Origin: Termitomyces sp. T153
Taxonomy: Eukaryota > Basidiomycota > Agaricomycetes > Agaricales > Lyophyllaceae
DNA: 64,000 nt
Reading direction: 5' to 3'
Assembly (NCBI GenBank): GCA_018296165.2
Contig: JACKQL020000033.1
Coordinates: 186,001-250,000 of the forward strand
The position numbers were made by a program, and so were the translations under genes. Under the pieces are notes generated by a model. The model searched no databases. It had not been told where the DNA came from and saw only the letters and a program-made list of their open reading frames with translations. This document shows, one piece after another, positions 43,687 to 55,064 of the stretch. Position 1 is the first letter of the stretch; every line of letters begins with the position of its first letter.

Positions 43687-45072
43687 ATGACGCCCCAGGA
43701 GAGGGAAATCCTCCAGTCAGTTGGAAATCTTCTTCTCCGCGAATCAGTCATAGAAATACCCATATACATTCTTTTCTTTGGTACGACAATTTTTGCATCG
43801 TTGCCCGCGGTCATGGTTCGATGATCCAGTAGGGATTTGGGCGCCAGTCTACATCATGATTATATTGTCTTCCATGAAGTATGTCATCATCACTGGCAGG
43901 TCAATCATCCGTCTTATGTAAACCGACTACCAGGCATGGACCAACTCCCCTTGCTAGATCACGTCCAATTGTTGTATCCTTCAGCTTTCTTGCCAATGTC
44001 ACATTTCTTGTAGTACTGTTGGTACAACAATTACTGCTTCGCAATATCTTCAAATCCCAGAACGGTGTCGCGTCTTTAGCAGAACGATCAAAATTCTTTG
44101 ATGATGCAAGCACTAGTTTAGAGATAGCGTCGATGTGGCTGCAATACTTACCGGTTAGTTGCCTATACATTTCAAAGGATAAAATATTGACTCTTGATGT
44201 AGCCAGTCTTCAACGACGGGTTCATTATTTGGCGTGCGTGGGTCCTTTTCCAAGGGCGGCGTTGGAGTTTGTATTTGTCAATGGTTCTATTTGCGTCTTC
44301 ACTTGGTACGTTGTATTCTTCTCTTCTCTCGACTCCAATTCACATGCTATTCACAGCATATACTGTATTCTACATATCTTATGATTCAAATCCAGCCCGG
44401 GCGCTAGCAAACATACTTGACGCTGGGACTCTAGAGCTTTGGCTCAACTTCACAGTTTATGTGGTCTCATTTATCACAAATCTCACTGCAACATCATTTA
44501 TCGGCTGGACTCTATGGTATAATGTGCTCTTATTTCTGATGAGGGCCACTGAAAAGAATTCTCATCGACAGGACCCACATGAGATGTGTTCGGGGAACCA
44601 AACATGAGCATCTATTCAAGTCCTGGCGCATTCTCCTCCTTCTCGTAGACTCTGGAGCAGTTTATGCCTTTCTGCAGGTGTGTTTTATGCCAATTTTATC
44701 TGTTCCGGACTTTAATCATTACCCAAAGTTGGTTGCAATGGTGTTGGTGCCAGCAGTACCATCCGATGGGGTGGGACTGTGGGCTGGGAGTGCATTTTTT
44801 GCCATTTATACTTCTATCTCAGTGAGGTAGATTTATTCCACTGATTCTGCATACATTTACCCTTTGTACCAATTCGCTTATCCTGCAATAACAATCTCTG
44901 TCATTCGCAGTCCATTCTCAGCGGACGTCATGCAGCAAACAGTTTTTACTTGGCACGAGTCATCATTGTCTCAGGAGGCCATGGAGTGTTAAGAGGGACT
45001 GCTGGTAATAAAAGAAAGAGAACCAGGCTAATGAGAGGCTACGACGCTGTGATCGCTTCGGTACAACCGTAA
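43687..45072 (+). CDS. Multi-pass membrane protein, Agaricomycete family, function unknown
   Basis: My model has eight exons: 43687-43780, 43848-43878, 43934-44153, 44203-44305, 44357-44516, 44572-44677, 44729-44821 and 44911-45072. They total 969 nt (322 aa), with introns of 49-67 nt and a last one of 89 nt. Hydrophobic segments lie in ESVIEIPIYILFFG, VVSFSFLANVTFLVVLLV, SLYLSMVLFASSL, LNFTVYVVSFITNL and WRILLLLVDSGAVYAFLQ. The motif VFNDGFIIWRAWVLFQGRRW is typical of a large uncharacterised mushroom family with about seven membrane spans. If the last intron is not removed, the protein stops at 44830 (271 aa). A decayed relative lies at 7967-8900. I infer no function. Confidence 0.75.
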
Positions 45073-46490
45073 AACTTCGACGCGATACCCAAATAGACGA
45101 AGCCATGTGTATATGGGAGGCATGACAGGAACTTGCATAATTATGGCCAAAGTAAAGAGCAAATGTTGTTAATTTAAACCTGGATATAACGGAATTCGAT
45201 ACACTTGCGACACGGTATAAAGGCGGTCGCCATTGAGGTTGAAAGACGGCATGTACGAACGAAATAATCATCATGCGAGGCAATCTGGAATAACGCGATA
45301 TACACATTTCCTCCAGGTCAGATCTCAATGAAGCAGGCGATATAGTCGGTTTGATATATTACAAGCCTGCAATTACAAGCAAACCACAAACAATATATTA
45401 TAGCCTGTGGCTTACAAGCAACTAAGAATTCTGCCCGTTGGCAGAATTGAACCTGGGCCCTGAAGCACAAAAATAGTAACTTCAACAGGATCTGGTGAAT
45501 CAAGGTGTGTGGCTATTTTGTTCATTGTCACCGTAATGTTGGGCTCAAAACGATTTCTTTACATCTTGCCCATTGAAAAATTCTGACACCCTACACGTCC
45601 ACTTACACATTTGCATCTGAACAACTCTAAACCATTCCGACCTTCTTCCCCTCTCTCTGGTGAATTAGTGAGAACGCATCGAGGGCGCGTTGGCGTTGCA
45701 TCCTAGATCAAATATGTGGCGTGCGCATAGCCAGGACACGTTATTTTGATCGTAGTACATGCTGAGTTGTGAAGAAGGGAGTGAATCGCTTGCGAGGAGA
45801 TGGTACAGCAAATTGAGTTGCGCACGTGGGATCCGTGGCTCAGTGAGGGTCTTGCCATGCACAGACATAGAAATTTCAGCTCGTTCCCTTGACCATGGTG
45901 TCGCCGGGGTACATCTACATTCCACGATGCCCCACGTGTCTTCATCCTTCTTCTCAACCTCCTGAGGTGACGACGCCACTTCCGAACTCCCTCGCTATCC
46001 GCACCATCGACGAATGGGTGGCATGTACTCTTCTATGGGTGGCATGTACTCTTCGACGGCAGCTGTATTCTCTCTGCTACCTCAGATAGTGCTATCATCT
46101 ACTCTGCCTCATGCCATAGCGTTAAGGACAACAGTGACATGCGCCAAAGTCCCCAGCTGCTAACGACCAAGGATTCATTATCAATTCCGATTGATACATT
46201 CTTGGGCCTATCCTCTGGATGCGGGATTGTATCGAGAAAGTCATTCTGTAGAAAAAAGGCTGAAGAGTTATGAGGGCGTGAATGGCTGCGTATGCTTGCT
46301 TCTGTACATTTTCTTCATCTCCTCCTATATATGATCAATTTGAGCTCATCCCTGGAATTCGATGTAGCTCTGATGTGTTCCTGAATTGAAAATACATTTG
46401 ATTGGACCTAGATCTTTCAACAACTACGAATTAACTGCTGCACTCTGGAGTCACATGCCAGAACTAGCAGCAAAAAAAGTCTTATAAGAG
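45073..46490. other. Intergenic region with one possible small gene
   Basis: A 104-codon minus-strand frame (45979-45665) with normal composition might be a small gene, but it has no known domain and other frames overlap it. A 22-base direct repeat ATGGGTGGCATGTACTCTTC occurs twice at 46015-46056. The last bases AAGCA (46491-46495) are the target duplication of C2. Confidence 0.4.
45665..45979 (-). CDS. Possible small hypothetical protein
   Basis: This open frame of 104 codons starts at an ATG and contains a Cys-containing N-terminal half (WGIVECRCTPATPW) and an otherwise ordinary composition. No domain, splice support or neighbouring context backs it, and it may be chance. Confidence 0.2.
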   Translation of the reverse strand: MASSPQEVEKKDEDTWGIVECRCTPATPWSRERAEISMSVHGKTLTEPRIPRAQLNLLYHLLASDSLPSSQLSMYYDQNNVSWLCARHIFDLGCNANAPSMRSH

Positions 46491-46495
46491 AAGCA

Positions 46496-46786
46496 TGTTG
46501 AGGTCTCGCGCATCGCGAGCACCGTGCGCACTGATGTGATCAGGGACGCACTCAGGGTCATAGAGAAAATATGAGGGTATATCACGCAGACGGCAACAAC
46601 AACCACCCTCAGTCACTGTGTACGGAGACTGAGGGTGAGTGCATTACTTACCTAGTAAATTATGGACAAATATACTTACGCATACCTTAGAATAACCTCC
46701 GTGTATCTTAGGTATGCGAAACCTCAGTCACTGTGTACAGAGACTGAGGAATAACCTCCGTGTATCTTAGGTTATTACTTCTAACA
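46496..46786 (+). repeat. C2 5' LTR, 291 bp
   Basis: It runs from TGTTGAGGTCTC to CTTCTAACA. It holds four short hairpins: arms ACCCTCAGTC/GACTGAGGGT (46605-46636), CATACCT/AGGTATG (46681-46716), CCTCAGTC/GACTGAGG (46722-46749) and AATAACCT/AGGTTATT (46750-46776). The pairs look like a duplicated unit. Confidence 0.9.
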
Positions 46787-46800
46787 GGTTATGGGCTTGT
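46786..46800 (+). promoter_or_regulatory. C2 primer-binding site, half-tRNA type
   Basis: AGGTTATGGGCTTG starts at the LTR boundary and matches the complement of the initiator tRNA-Met anticodon region for its first 10 bases, as in C1. Confidence 0.65.
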
Positions 46801-46917
46801 GCTGCATTGCCCTTTAGAAGTGACATTACAACCTTGAACAGACCACGAGCCACTGCTGAGCTCATTGAATATTGGACCGACTGTCCGTTACATTAACTTG
46901 AGGAATCCCTGTCTACT

Positions 46918-47890
46918 ATGGATCCCCCGATTATTCCCGAGACCCCCTCTGCTACATGGATTGCTGAAATGCGAGCTGTCGACAACTCAGCCAATCCAAC
47001 GGTCCTCCCTGTTGGGAAGATAACATCCTCCTGTACTGGACATGTGCTCGAGAAGGACGACAGAAAATATGCAGAGTGGGCCTACGCAATGAAACTTGAG
47101 TTGTCGTTAGCACAGCTGTGGGATTATGTTTTTGACCCTATGCCATCACCAGATGCCACGTACGAACCACGGGCATATTGTTCGTGGACCTCGAATCGCC
47201 ATCTTGCGTGCTCATTTCTGAAACGTGCGCTGTCCTCATCCAAACAAAAGTTATGCACTGAGGAGGAGGATCCTGGGGCCCTGTGGGTATACCTGAAGGA
47301 CCGCCATGGTGGGGCGGTTCCCGTTAAACAGGTCCAACTGCTCCAGGAAGCACTCACTGCTAAGTGCAGCCTTTCCAAGCTGCTGACAAAGACAGTTGAT
47401 GTCATTTTCGAGAAGATTGACTGCGTGTTCAATGCGGGAGAGGTGACAAAAGACTTGCTGAAGTCGATAGCTGTGTTGTCCATGCTGTTGGACAAATCAT
47501 ATCTCGAGACCTAGGACAGGCTAGCAACATATCCAAGTATGGTCCCACTGAGATTAGGCTGTTTCTGGAAGGGGAGCAGACGCTTCTTGAAGTGGACAAG
47601 TCTCCCTCTGTACCCATAGACTCTGCTCTAGCCGCTGCCCCTGGCAAGGCATCTCGGTCAAAGGACATCACGTGCATGGCATGCAAGGCTTACCAGCGTC
47701 CTGCCCACATCTATACCGGCCATATGGCACTCTGGTGCATCCTGGAGGGTGGCGGAATGGCAGGGAAGTCAATCGAGGAGTCAAAAAAGGCGTGCCTAGC
47801 ATTCTACAATGGCAAGCGGAAAGAGAGGGAGAAGAGGGACAAGGCAGTCTCAAAGATCACATTTATTCCAGCAGGCGGCAGCGTGTTTAC
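46918..47890 (+). pseudogene. C2 gag
   Basis: The first frame (46918-47514) encodes copia Gag: KYAEWAYAMKLELSLAQLWD, then LACSFLKRALSSSKQKLC and ALWVYLKDRHGG. It ends at TAG. A second frame (47592-47894) continues with ITCMACKAYQRPAHIY and CLAFYNGKRKER, where a Cys-based knuckle is expected. A frame change and stop separate the two. Confidence 0.75.
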
Positions 47891-47906
47891 TTGAGAGGGC
47901 AACCCA

Positions 47907-49130
47907 GTGACAATTGCAGCATATCTGGCCATGCAGGCGCCAAAGACAGCCACAACCGATGCCCCAAAGGCAGAGTTCACTGGCCTTGGGTACAACACAC
48001 TGCCTGCTGTGGGGTTTCTGGCTGATGCAGAGGGTTTGGAGTTTGACGCGTGGATTGCCCTTGAGGAGGAGCATGGTTCACAGTGTGGAATAGGGCCTGA
48101 AATGGACAGGGACTGGTACAAGGCCAATAACATGTCCGAAGAAGATCACAAATTGATCTTATTGAGTCAAAACCAAACACTAGAGCCATTCTACCTCGAC
48201 TCTGGTGCAACCACCCATATCTCCCCAAACCAAGACAATTTCATAAAGCTAGACTCGATTCCCACAAGACAGATATGTGGAGTAGGAGGCACATCTATTG
48301 CTGCAATTGGTGCAGGAACCATACAGGTATACGTATCAGGAGGAACATATATTGAACTTGAAAATGCGCTCTATGTACCACAGTCTACTGTCTGCCTTCT
48401 GTCAATCAGCAGAATAGCTCATGACCATGAAATGTCTGTGACATTTGATGACACCAGAGTCTCCCTAACAAAGAAAATTAGTGGAAGACCAATGGCCACC
48501 AGAACCCTAGTCCATAATCGTGGCCTTTACACTCTTGATGTTGTAACTGATCATGCATTTGTGGTTCATGATCCACCCAACATACAGTCATGGCACCTTC
48601 ATTTAGGACACGCAAATTATCAATCCATCCTTCAGATGGCATCTGCAGGCATGATCAAAGGTATGCCCCATACATTCCCTTCCAAACCCCCAAAATGTGA
48701 CCAGTGTATCCTTGGAAAACAGACCAGGACACCGGTACCAAAGGAGCGTGAGGAAGGGGAGGGGCATAGGGCAATGTTGAGGTTAGAGAAAGTATGGGTG
48801 GACCTAACGGGACCAGCAGCAGTATCATCTTGCATGGGTAATAATTATATCATGAACATTGTCAATGATTACACGAATAAACCGTGGTTGGTCCCATTGA
48901 AGTCAAAAGACGACAGCTTTGACAAACTCAAAGCTTGGATCCTTGCATGTGAAAACGAGACAGGATCACGCATGAAGATATTGAGAATGGGTCGCGACGG
49001 TGAGCTCAATGGGGAAAGACACAAGGAATGGTATCATCAGAAAGGAATCATCTTACAGGTTGGGGCACTCTACACCTCAGCGCATATGGGGAGAGTAGAG
49101 AGGATGCACCATATGCTAGGAGGGAAGGCA
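47907..49130 (+). pseudogene. C2 protease and integrase N-terminal half
   Basis: One long frame carries LDSGATTHISPNQDNF (protease active site DSGA intact), ALYVPQSTVCLLSISR, the pre-integrase domain SWHLHLGHANYQSIL with CDQCILGKQTRTP, and the integrase start VWVDLTGPAAVS with the first Asp and IVNDYTNKPW. The sequence LRMGRDGELNGERHKEW covers the second Asp. The frame is cut by the solo LTR at 49131 next to GRVERMHHML. Confidence 0.85.
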
Positions 49131-50190
49131 TGTTGATGAGCCCCAGTTATTGCTGAGCACCATTTTTGGCATTTTTTGGCATTGCAGACTTAGCGGCAGC
49201 TGACTACTTTGTATTTGACACAAGTCACAACACTCAGCACACAGGACCTAGCCCAAGGGTTGGACCAAAGCATGAGACTCTAGCGACTACGAGACTTATT
49301 GAGCATGAGAAATATCACATGGAGTCTGGAACTTGGGCCTAGATCATCAAGGCCTAGACCCCCCCCTAGCAACGATTCTTAGCAACCCTAGTGATCCTGG
49401 TGACAAAACAGTGTTCTCCTACCATATATGGACAAATTATCAGACATGTACCTTTTTACTAGCAGTTTGTTTGCCAAGCTTACCCACATACTTGAACGGC
49501 GTCTACGCTTCAGGTCTTGACATTGGACTCATTTCTTTTAGTTTTATTAGCAATTAGGCATCACCAAGACTTCACCTATGATGTTCCACTTAGTTACTGA
49601 CTGACACCTTGTATGCACCATAAGCACAGTGACAGACGCCGTCACTAGTACTTATTTGTTTACTTTCACATAACTATACTTCAAAACATATAAATACTGA
49701 CTGTACATAGACACTAAAGAAGGGAAGAACAGAGAACCCCCTTCAGAGTCGACTAGCTGCTCTCTCTTGAAGCCTACCAGCTTGAGATTTCACTTTGCCT
49801 TTCTTTCCCTTATTTTGTCTTTGACTCCGGCTTTGACTCCGGCTTAGCGATGAGCCTCCTTGACTTTGACTTCAACTTAGTTGGGTACCAACTACAGGTG
49901 CCTATTTGCGTTAATTTGACTTAGCGACGCTAGCAACTCCAGCTAGTGACTAGTTCACGTTCATCCCCTGGTTTCAATCCTTCCCTTACTGTCTTCTCTC
50001 TCCCTACTCTCCTCACCACCGTTACAACGACTTCAGCTGGTGATAGTGACTTCTTTCTACTTCACCCCACATCTCAACTTTTGCTCTAGTTCTCTGGGAT
50101 GGTTACTGATTTGCCCTCAACTATTAACTTCCTACTGCCAGCTACCCTATCTAGTGACTAGTGTTAGGTCCTCTCTTTAGGTTTCCTGCA
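49131..50190 (+). mobile_element. Solo LTR, about 1060 bp, in the C2 integrase
   Basis: It runs from TGTTGATGAGCCCC to GTTTCCTGCA, flanked by AGGCA (49126-49130) and TGGCA (50191-50195), a duplication with one mismatch. It has a CATATAAATAC box near 49688-49699 and a long C/T-rich leader after it, the same architecture as the solo LTR at 10129-11276. There are no coding motifs. The integrase resumes at about 50220 with RAMRLTARCPPFVWDKFY. Confidence 0.7.
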
Positions 50191-50195
50191 TGGCA

Positions 50196-50820
50196 CTAGG
50201 CGGCATAGGAGCACATCAACGTGCAATGAGACTTACTGCAAGATGCCCACCTTTCGTGTGGGACAAATTTTACCTGACCACTGCTTATCTCCATGGCAAG
50301 ACAAAAACCTCTACGATATGCAAAGTAACCCCGGATGAGTTATGGTATGGGAAGAAACCTTTGTACTCACACATTCGAGAGATTGGATGCTGAGCATTCG
50401 TCCTTATCCTAAATCAACACAACCCCAAAATATTTGAATGTTCAATTGAATGTGTTCTGGTTGGCTACGATGCTAACTCAAAAGCTTACAGGTGCTATGA
50501 CTGTGCTACGAGAAAAGTCTACAGTACATACCATGTCCGATTCATTGAAAGTCACAACAACACTATGCCTCCAATACATGAAAACAACGTGGCGACAAAT
50601 GATGACCATGCAGATACTGATTTCCTGGACATGCCTTCGATAGCTAAACAAGCAGTGAGTACACCAACTCAATCATCGATGACAGATGTTGATGATGAGA
50701 TGCCAAGGATACATGGTCCTATATTCAACCCACCTGAAGAGGACCTTCCCATAGCACACAAGGAGCCCATAGCTGAATGGCAGCAGGTAGAGGAACCAGT
50801 CAATCAACCACTTCAATGAC
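50196..50820 (+). pseudogene. C2 integrase C-terminal half and linker
   Basis: It reads RAMRLTARCPPFVWDKFY, TTAYLHGKTKTSTICKVTPD and ELWYGKKPLYSHIREIGC, the standard continuation of copia integrase. After an in-frame stop comes CVLVGYDANSKAYRCYD and a Pro/Asp-rich linker (50565-50818). Stop codons at 50391 and 50818 break the frame. Confidence 0.75.
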
Positions 50821-51059
50821 AATCAACAAGGATATCTACACCCACTGAGAAGGTAGACACAAACTGAAATCGTGAATCTCACACAGAGAAGGCAGTGAGA
50901 GAGTCTAGAGAAGCTGCTGAGCATATCAGACAGAGTAGGGCTGATTGCAGGGCAGCTGTGAATGAGCCGCAATAGGATCCACAGTTAGACAAGGCTGAAC
51001 ATGAACAGAATGTCAAGCAGTTACTCTCAGCAATAAACACAGGTATAGACACACCATAC

Positions 51060-51900
51060 ATCATGCCCGGAGCAGATCTCGACACACCAAGGACATGGGA
51101 CAAAGCACAGAACTGCGCAGACAGAGAGAGATGGATTGAGTCCTACAAAGAAGAGCTCAAGTCCCTTAAGGAGATGGGAGTATGGACACTGGTTCCATGT
51201 GAGGATGTACCATATGGGCACCAACTACTGAAGGAGCAGCTGATATTCACTATAAAGCGAGATGAGAAGGGGAAGATCATGAGATTTAAAACACGGGATG
51301 TTGTTCAGAGCTTCAACCAGGTGTATGGAAAAGATTACACATGAACAACCTCACTGACAGCATGCATGGAATCCTGGAGAATAATGTTACACTTGGCAGC
51401 ATCTTTAGGGTGGGAGACCAGTCAGATTGACATGAAGACTGCTTTCTTAAATGGGATATTACCTGAGGAGGAGAGGGTATATATGGAACAGCCGAGGGGT
51501 TTCGAAGAGAAAGGAAAAGAAGCGTGGGTTTGCAGGCTTGTCAAGGGCTTATACAGTATGAAGCAAGCGGGACAAATATGGAATAAGACCTTGGATGAAT
51601 GGATGCGCAACTGGGGATTCACGTGACTTGTGTGTGAGGCCTGTGTGTATCATAGGACGACAGAAGATGGGACAGTGATAGTGGAGGTACATGTAGATGA
51701 CTTCTTGGCAATATCCAGCACTAAGAAAGTGGGAGAATGTTTCAAATGAGAACTGTCAAGCGCCTGGACTATTGTGGACTTAGGTATGCCAAAGCACATA
51801 CTAGGTATCACGATAAACTGGGAATGAGAGGAAAAGTGTGTTCACCTATCACAGACAGCCCTTATTGACAGACTTATTCAACAATTTGGATAAACTGATG
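51060..51900 (+). pseudogene. C2 reverse transcriptase, active-site box intact
   Basis: It reads WIESYKEELKSLKEMGVWTL, FTIKRDEKGKIMRFKTRDVV, LGWETSQIDMKTAFLNGILP, YMEQPRGF, VKGLYSMKQAGQIWNKTLDE and EVHVDDFLAISS, so the VDD box is preserved at about 51690-51705. Interrupting codons at 51342 and 51624 are TGA, and a further TGA lies near 51747. Confidence 0.85.
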
Positions 51901-52684
51901 CTGCACTACTCTCTACTCCAATGGAACCAGGGACAAAACTTCGATGGGTTGACTTGACTACGTTGTCAGATGCAGAACGTGAAAAAGTGGCCCATCTACC
52001 ATATAGGCAGTTGGTAGGAGGTCTTATATGGCTGGCAGTCTCCACATGCCCAGATATTCAGTAAGCTGTATAGCAGCTCTCACAGTACCTTGACTGTTTC
52101 ACATACACACATTGGAACGCTGCTGTGAGGACATTATGATACCTGAAAGGAACGAGGACCTTAGGAATATCTCTGGGAGGTAGTAACCCAATACAGCTCA
52201 TTGGGTTTACAGACTCAGATTGGGTGAACTGCCTCGACATGAGGAGAAGTGTTGGCGGTTATGCATGGACTTTAGGTTCTGGAGTGGTTTCCTGGGCGAC
52301 ATGAAAACAAAAGACAGTAGCAGCCTCATCTTGCGAGGCTGAATACATGGCAGCCTATGAAGCTGCCCAGGAATGCATATGGTTGTGCTCACTCCTCGGG
52401 GCAATTGGACACAAACCTCAAGAGGCAACTACAATGCTTTGCAATAACAACTTGGCGATAAACTTATCAGAAGACCCCATGTTACATCAATGAGTCAAAC
52501 ATGTTGACATAAAGTATCACTTCTTACAGGAACAAGTCGCATCACAAGAAATTACCATTTGTTACATCAATACAAAGGACAATGTTGCAGACATCTTCAC
52601 AAAAGCATTGGCTGCACCACAGTTCATTAGACTATGTGATATTCTAGGGATGACCCAGCATTCCACGCAAGGAGGAGTCGCCTA
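51901..52684 (+). pseudogene. C2 RNase H and C-terminus
   Basis: It reads LVGGLIWLAVSTCPDIQ, LIGFTDSDWVNCLDMRRSVG, WTLGSGVVSWAT, KQKTVAASSCEAEYMAAYEA, HVDIKYHFLQEQV and NVADIFTKALAAPQFIRLCD, all copia RNase H landmarks. Stops include TGA before KQKTV and before VKHVDIKY. The polypurine tract GTGAGGAGGAG precedes the 3' LTR. Confidence 0.85.
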
Positions 52685-52700
52685 ACTACCAGTGCTCATG

Positions 52701-52711
52701 GTGAGGAGGAG
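52701..52711 (+). promoter_or_regulatory. C2 polypurine tract
   Basis: GTGAGGAGGAG lies immediately before the 3' LTR, the expected site of plus-strand priming. Confidence 0.75.
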
Positions 52712-53002
52712 TGTTGAGGTCTCGTGCATCACGAGCACTGTGCGCACTGATGTGATCAGGGATGCACTCAGGGTCATAGAGAAAATATGAGGGTATATCA
52801 CGCAGATGGCAACAACAACCACCATCAGTCACTGTGTACAGAGACTGAGGGTGAGTGCATTACTTACCTAGTAAATTATGGAGAAATATACTTACGCATA
52901 CCTTAGAATAACCTCCGTGTATCTTAGGTATGCGAAACCTCAGTCACTGTGTATGGAGACTGAGGAATAACCTCCATGTATCTTAGGTTATTACTTCTAA
53001 CA
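52712..53002 (+). repeat. C2 3' LTR, 291 bp
   Basis: It is the same length as the 5' LTR, with few differences, most of them C-to-T or G-to-A (for example CTCGCGCATCGCGAG has become CTCGTGCATCACGAG). It is followed by AAGCA. Confidence 0.9.
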
Positions 53003-53007
53003 AAGCA

Positions 53008-54318
53008 AAAGATCTCAGAGAGGATCTCAGGTGCGTTATAGTGACACTGGCTGCCTTCAATGCCACAAGGCCAATATGTGCTCACGGACTCAAATCTCTC
53101 AATCCGCCAGTGTGTATACTGGCATACATCTTGACCCCACAATGTGCCACCCACACAGTTTCAGTCTCCTTTCCCTACAACATACCAAAAAGATAATGAC
53201 ACCCCAACTTCCTTGATATAAGCACCATCAGTGAATGTACCATCCCGAGTCATAAAGCTTTCTACAGTGGATGCCAATGGGTTTTCTCTGCTCACTTGGC
53301 AGATGGCCTTCTGTGTTTGTTACTTTGTAGACTGATAGCCATTCTCTCAATCACTAGAGACTTGTCTTTGTGGATTGATCAGTTGCTGTCACCTCACTGA
53401 CAGCATCATCATTCCATTTATAGGGTATCTGAATGCATTCAGCAACAGAATCTGCTTTGTAATTGTAAACGAGGAGTCCGAGGAACAACAGTCAGCCTGG
53501 ACTAGTACAATGGCTTCCGTGGTTTTCAATGTGAACAGGAAACACAGGTGTTCATACCACATGAGCAAAGTCATTGTCTGTTCTCAGTTTAAACACAACA
53601 TTGTTGTAAGTTCAGGCAGTTGGAGATGGAGATAATCTGAAAAAAAGATTCTGTGATCTAGAATAGATTGAGGTTTTTCACTATGAACAGTGTCTTTGTT
53701 CTATGCTTGGCTCATGATGCTGAAGAGGAGAGGAGAGAGTGGCAAAGGAGGAGTGGAGGAAGAAAACCTTTCACTGGAAGGTATCACTGGATCCAAGTTC
53801 TTCCTGACAGTCTCTCCAGAACTTCAGAAGGTGCAGCAGCTCTGACCAACCAAGATTATAGGGATTCTTGAATTCTAGTGATTGGGGAAGATATCTTGAA
53901 TTGATGAATTCTGTGCAATTCAACTGCACAGCATTTCATGGAGCAGATTTGTAATGGAAGCCTGAGGCAATTTCTGAGAATTCTTGAGTGAGAAAAATCC
54001 AAAGAACCTGAACAACAATTTTATCATAGTAGCTATTCAAGTAATCTCAGATGAGCATTTCCAATTCTTGCTGGGTTTGGACCATATTGCTTGGTGGAGG
54101 TGGTGGTATTGGAAAACCATCACTGTCTTCCTCAAGAGCAAGATCAGGACAAGCAAGGACAGAAGGAGTAGTGTCCTGTTGTAAGGTGACATTTGTTGCC
54201 ATATGAATGCCCAGAAGAGCAGACATGTAGTCCACCATCCTTCTGTTTGAAGTCACCTAAAAGGTTAGGAAACATATTATCCAATGAATACCAGTTAGTC
54301 TATGTCAAGTGAGACATA
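53008..54318. other. CpG-poor relic DNA right of C2
   Basis: The minus strand next to C2 (53060-53010) reads APEILSEIFCF, like the start of an F-box, so C2 may have landed in an F-box gene relic. The rest, including plus-strand frames at 53375-53635 and 53668-53871, has no recognisable domain. Confidence 0.35.
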
Positions 54319-55064
54319 TTGTCATGTCTGGGAGTACAACATTGTCAAAAAAGATTAAAATCTGGCATAGTGCCCCCAACAATGAGGAGAGCTGCCCCAT
54401 TGGACACAGGGCCCATGGGAGCAGGACCAACAGTGGTGCTAGGACATGTGGACCTACCAAGCTATGCCATGACAATGCAGCAATTGCCAATGCAGAGACA
54501 CTACATGCCTCTACAGTGCAGCAGAGCAGGATGAGAATATGGAAGACCTAGGGCTTCTCCACCAATGAATTTTAGTTACTTTGTAGCCTCACAGCCTGTG
54601 TAGTTGCAGGAGTATCAACAATATATGGTGCCACAATTCCCTGTGGCCCCAGTGCCAGTGGCTGGACTCAGCTAAGGAACAGGCATGGCAGTTCAATGGT
54701 GACCTGCCACTATCTCATCACAAGTAGAGTCCTTAGTCCCTGCACCACCATCAGCAGAGGCAATGGAGGTGGAAAATGACAAAGCAGCATTGATTATGGC
54801 ACTGATGGAGTTGTTGGCCCCTCCACAGCAGTCATACCTGCCTCAGCCTACAACAATGTGTCCAACAAATGCACCATCCTTATCTTCAAGTACATTGGGG
54901 CAACTAGCAGCCACCCCCATGGATAAAGGAAAGGGAAAGGTGACAGTAATGTTGCCATCTGTACTGACATAGGAGGGTGAAACCTCCTTGTGGACCACTT
55001 GGAAGATGGTTCAGCAACACTTCTCTGCTAGGGAGAAGTGCAAGGACATTTAAGGGAACAATCC
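54319..55064 (+). pseudogene. Decayed ORF, left part of a coding sequence split by two insertions
   Basis: A Pro/Gln-rich frame runs through 54763-54972 (LMELLAPPQQSYLPQPTTMC, MDKGKGKVTVMLP), then after a TAG reads LWTTWKMVQQHFSAREKCKD to the edge of a solo LTR at 55065. The same frame continues at 55535-55607 and again at 61629-61740 beyond gypsy G5. The product is unknown; a Gag-like or transposon-encoded protein is possible. Confidence 0.5.

Larger units (their letters stand above)
46496..53002 (+). mobile_element. Ty1/copia retrotransposon C2, nearly complete, with nested solo LTR
   Basis: The element is 6507 bp with two 291-bp LTRs and a perfect 5-bp duplication AAGCA (46491-46495 and 53003-53007). 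Internal order is gag, protease, integrase, reverse transcriptase, RNase H. A 1060-bp solo LTR splits the integrase. Frames are long and the active-site motifs are intact, but several TGA codons interrupt them where related proteins carry other residues; most fit CGA to TGA. This is the youngest full element in the window. Confidence 0.92.

Noticed and set aside
43900..43933. A 34-nt intron in the membrane-protein gene
   Set aside because: The GTATGT donor at 43879 gives a normal 55-nt intron and keeps the frame.
45420..45460. A B-box-like GGTTCAATTCT on the minus strand, possible tRNA gene
   Set aside because: No acceptor, D-arm or anticodon stem can be folded around it.
47672..48228. Alternative frames of 70-117 codons overlapping C2 gag and protease
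   Set aside because: They lack domains, and the overlapping frames carry clear copia motifs.
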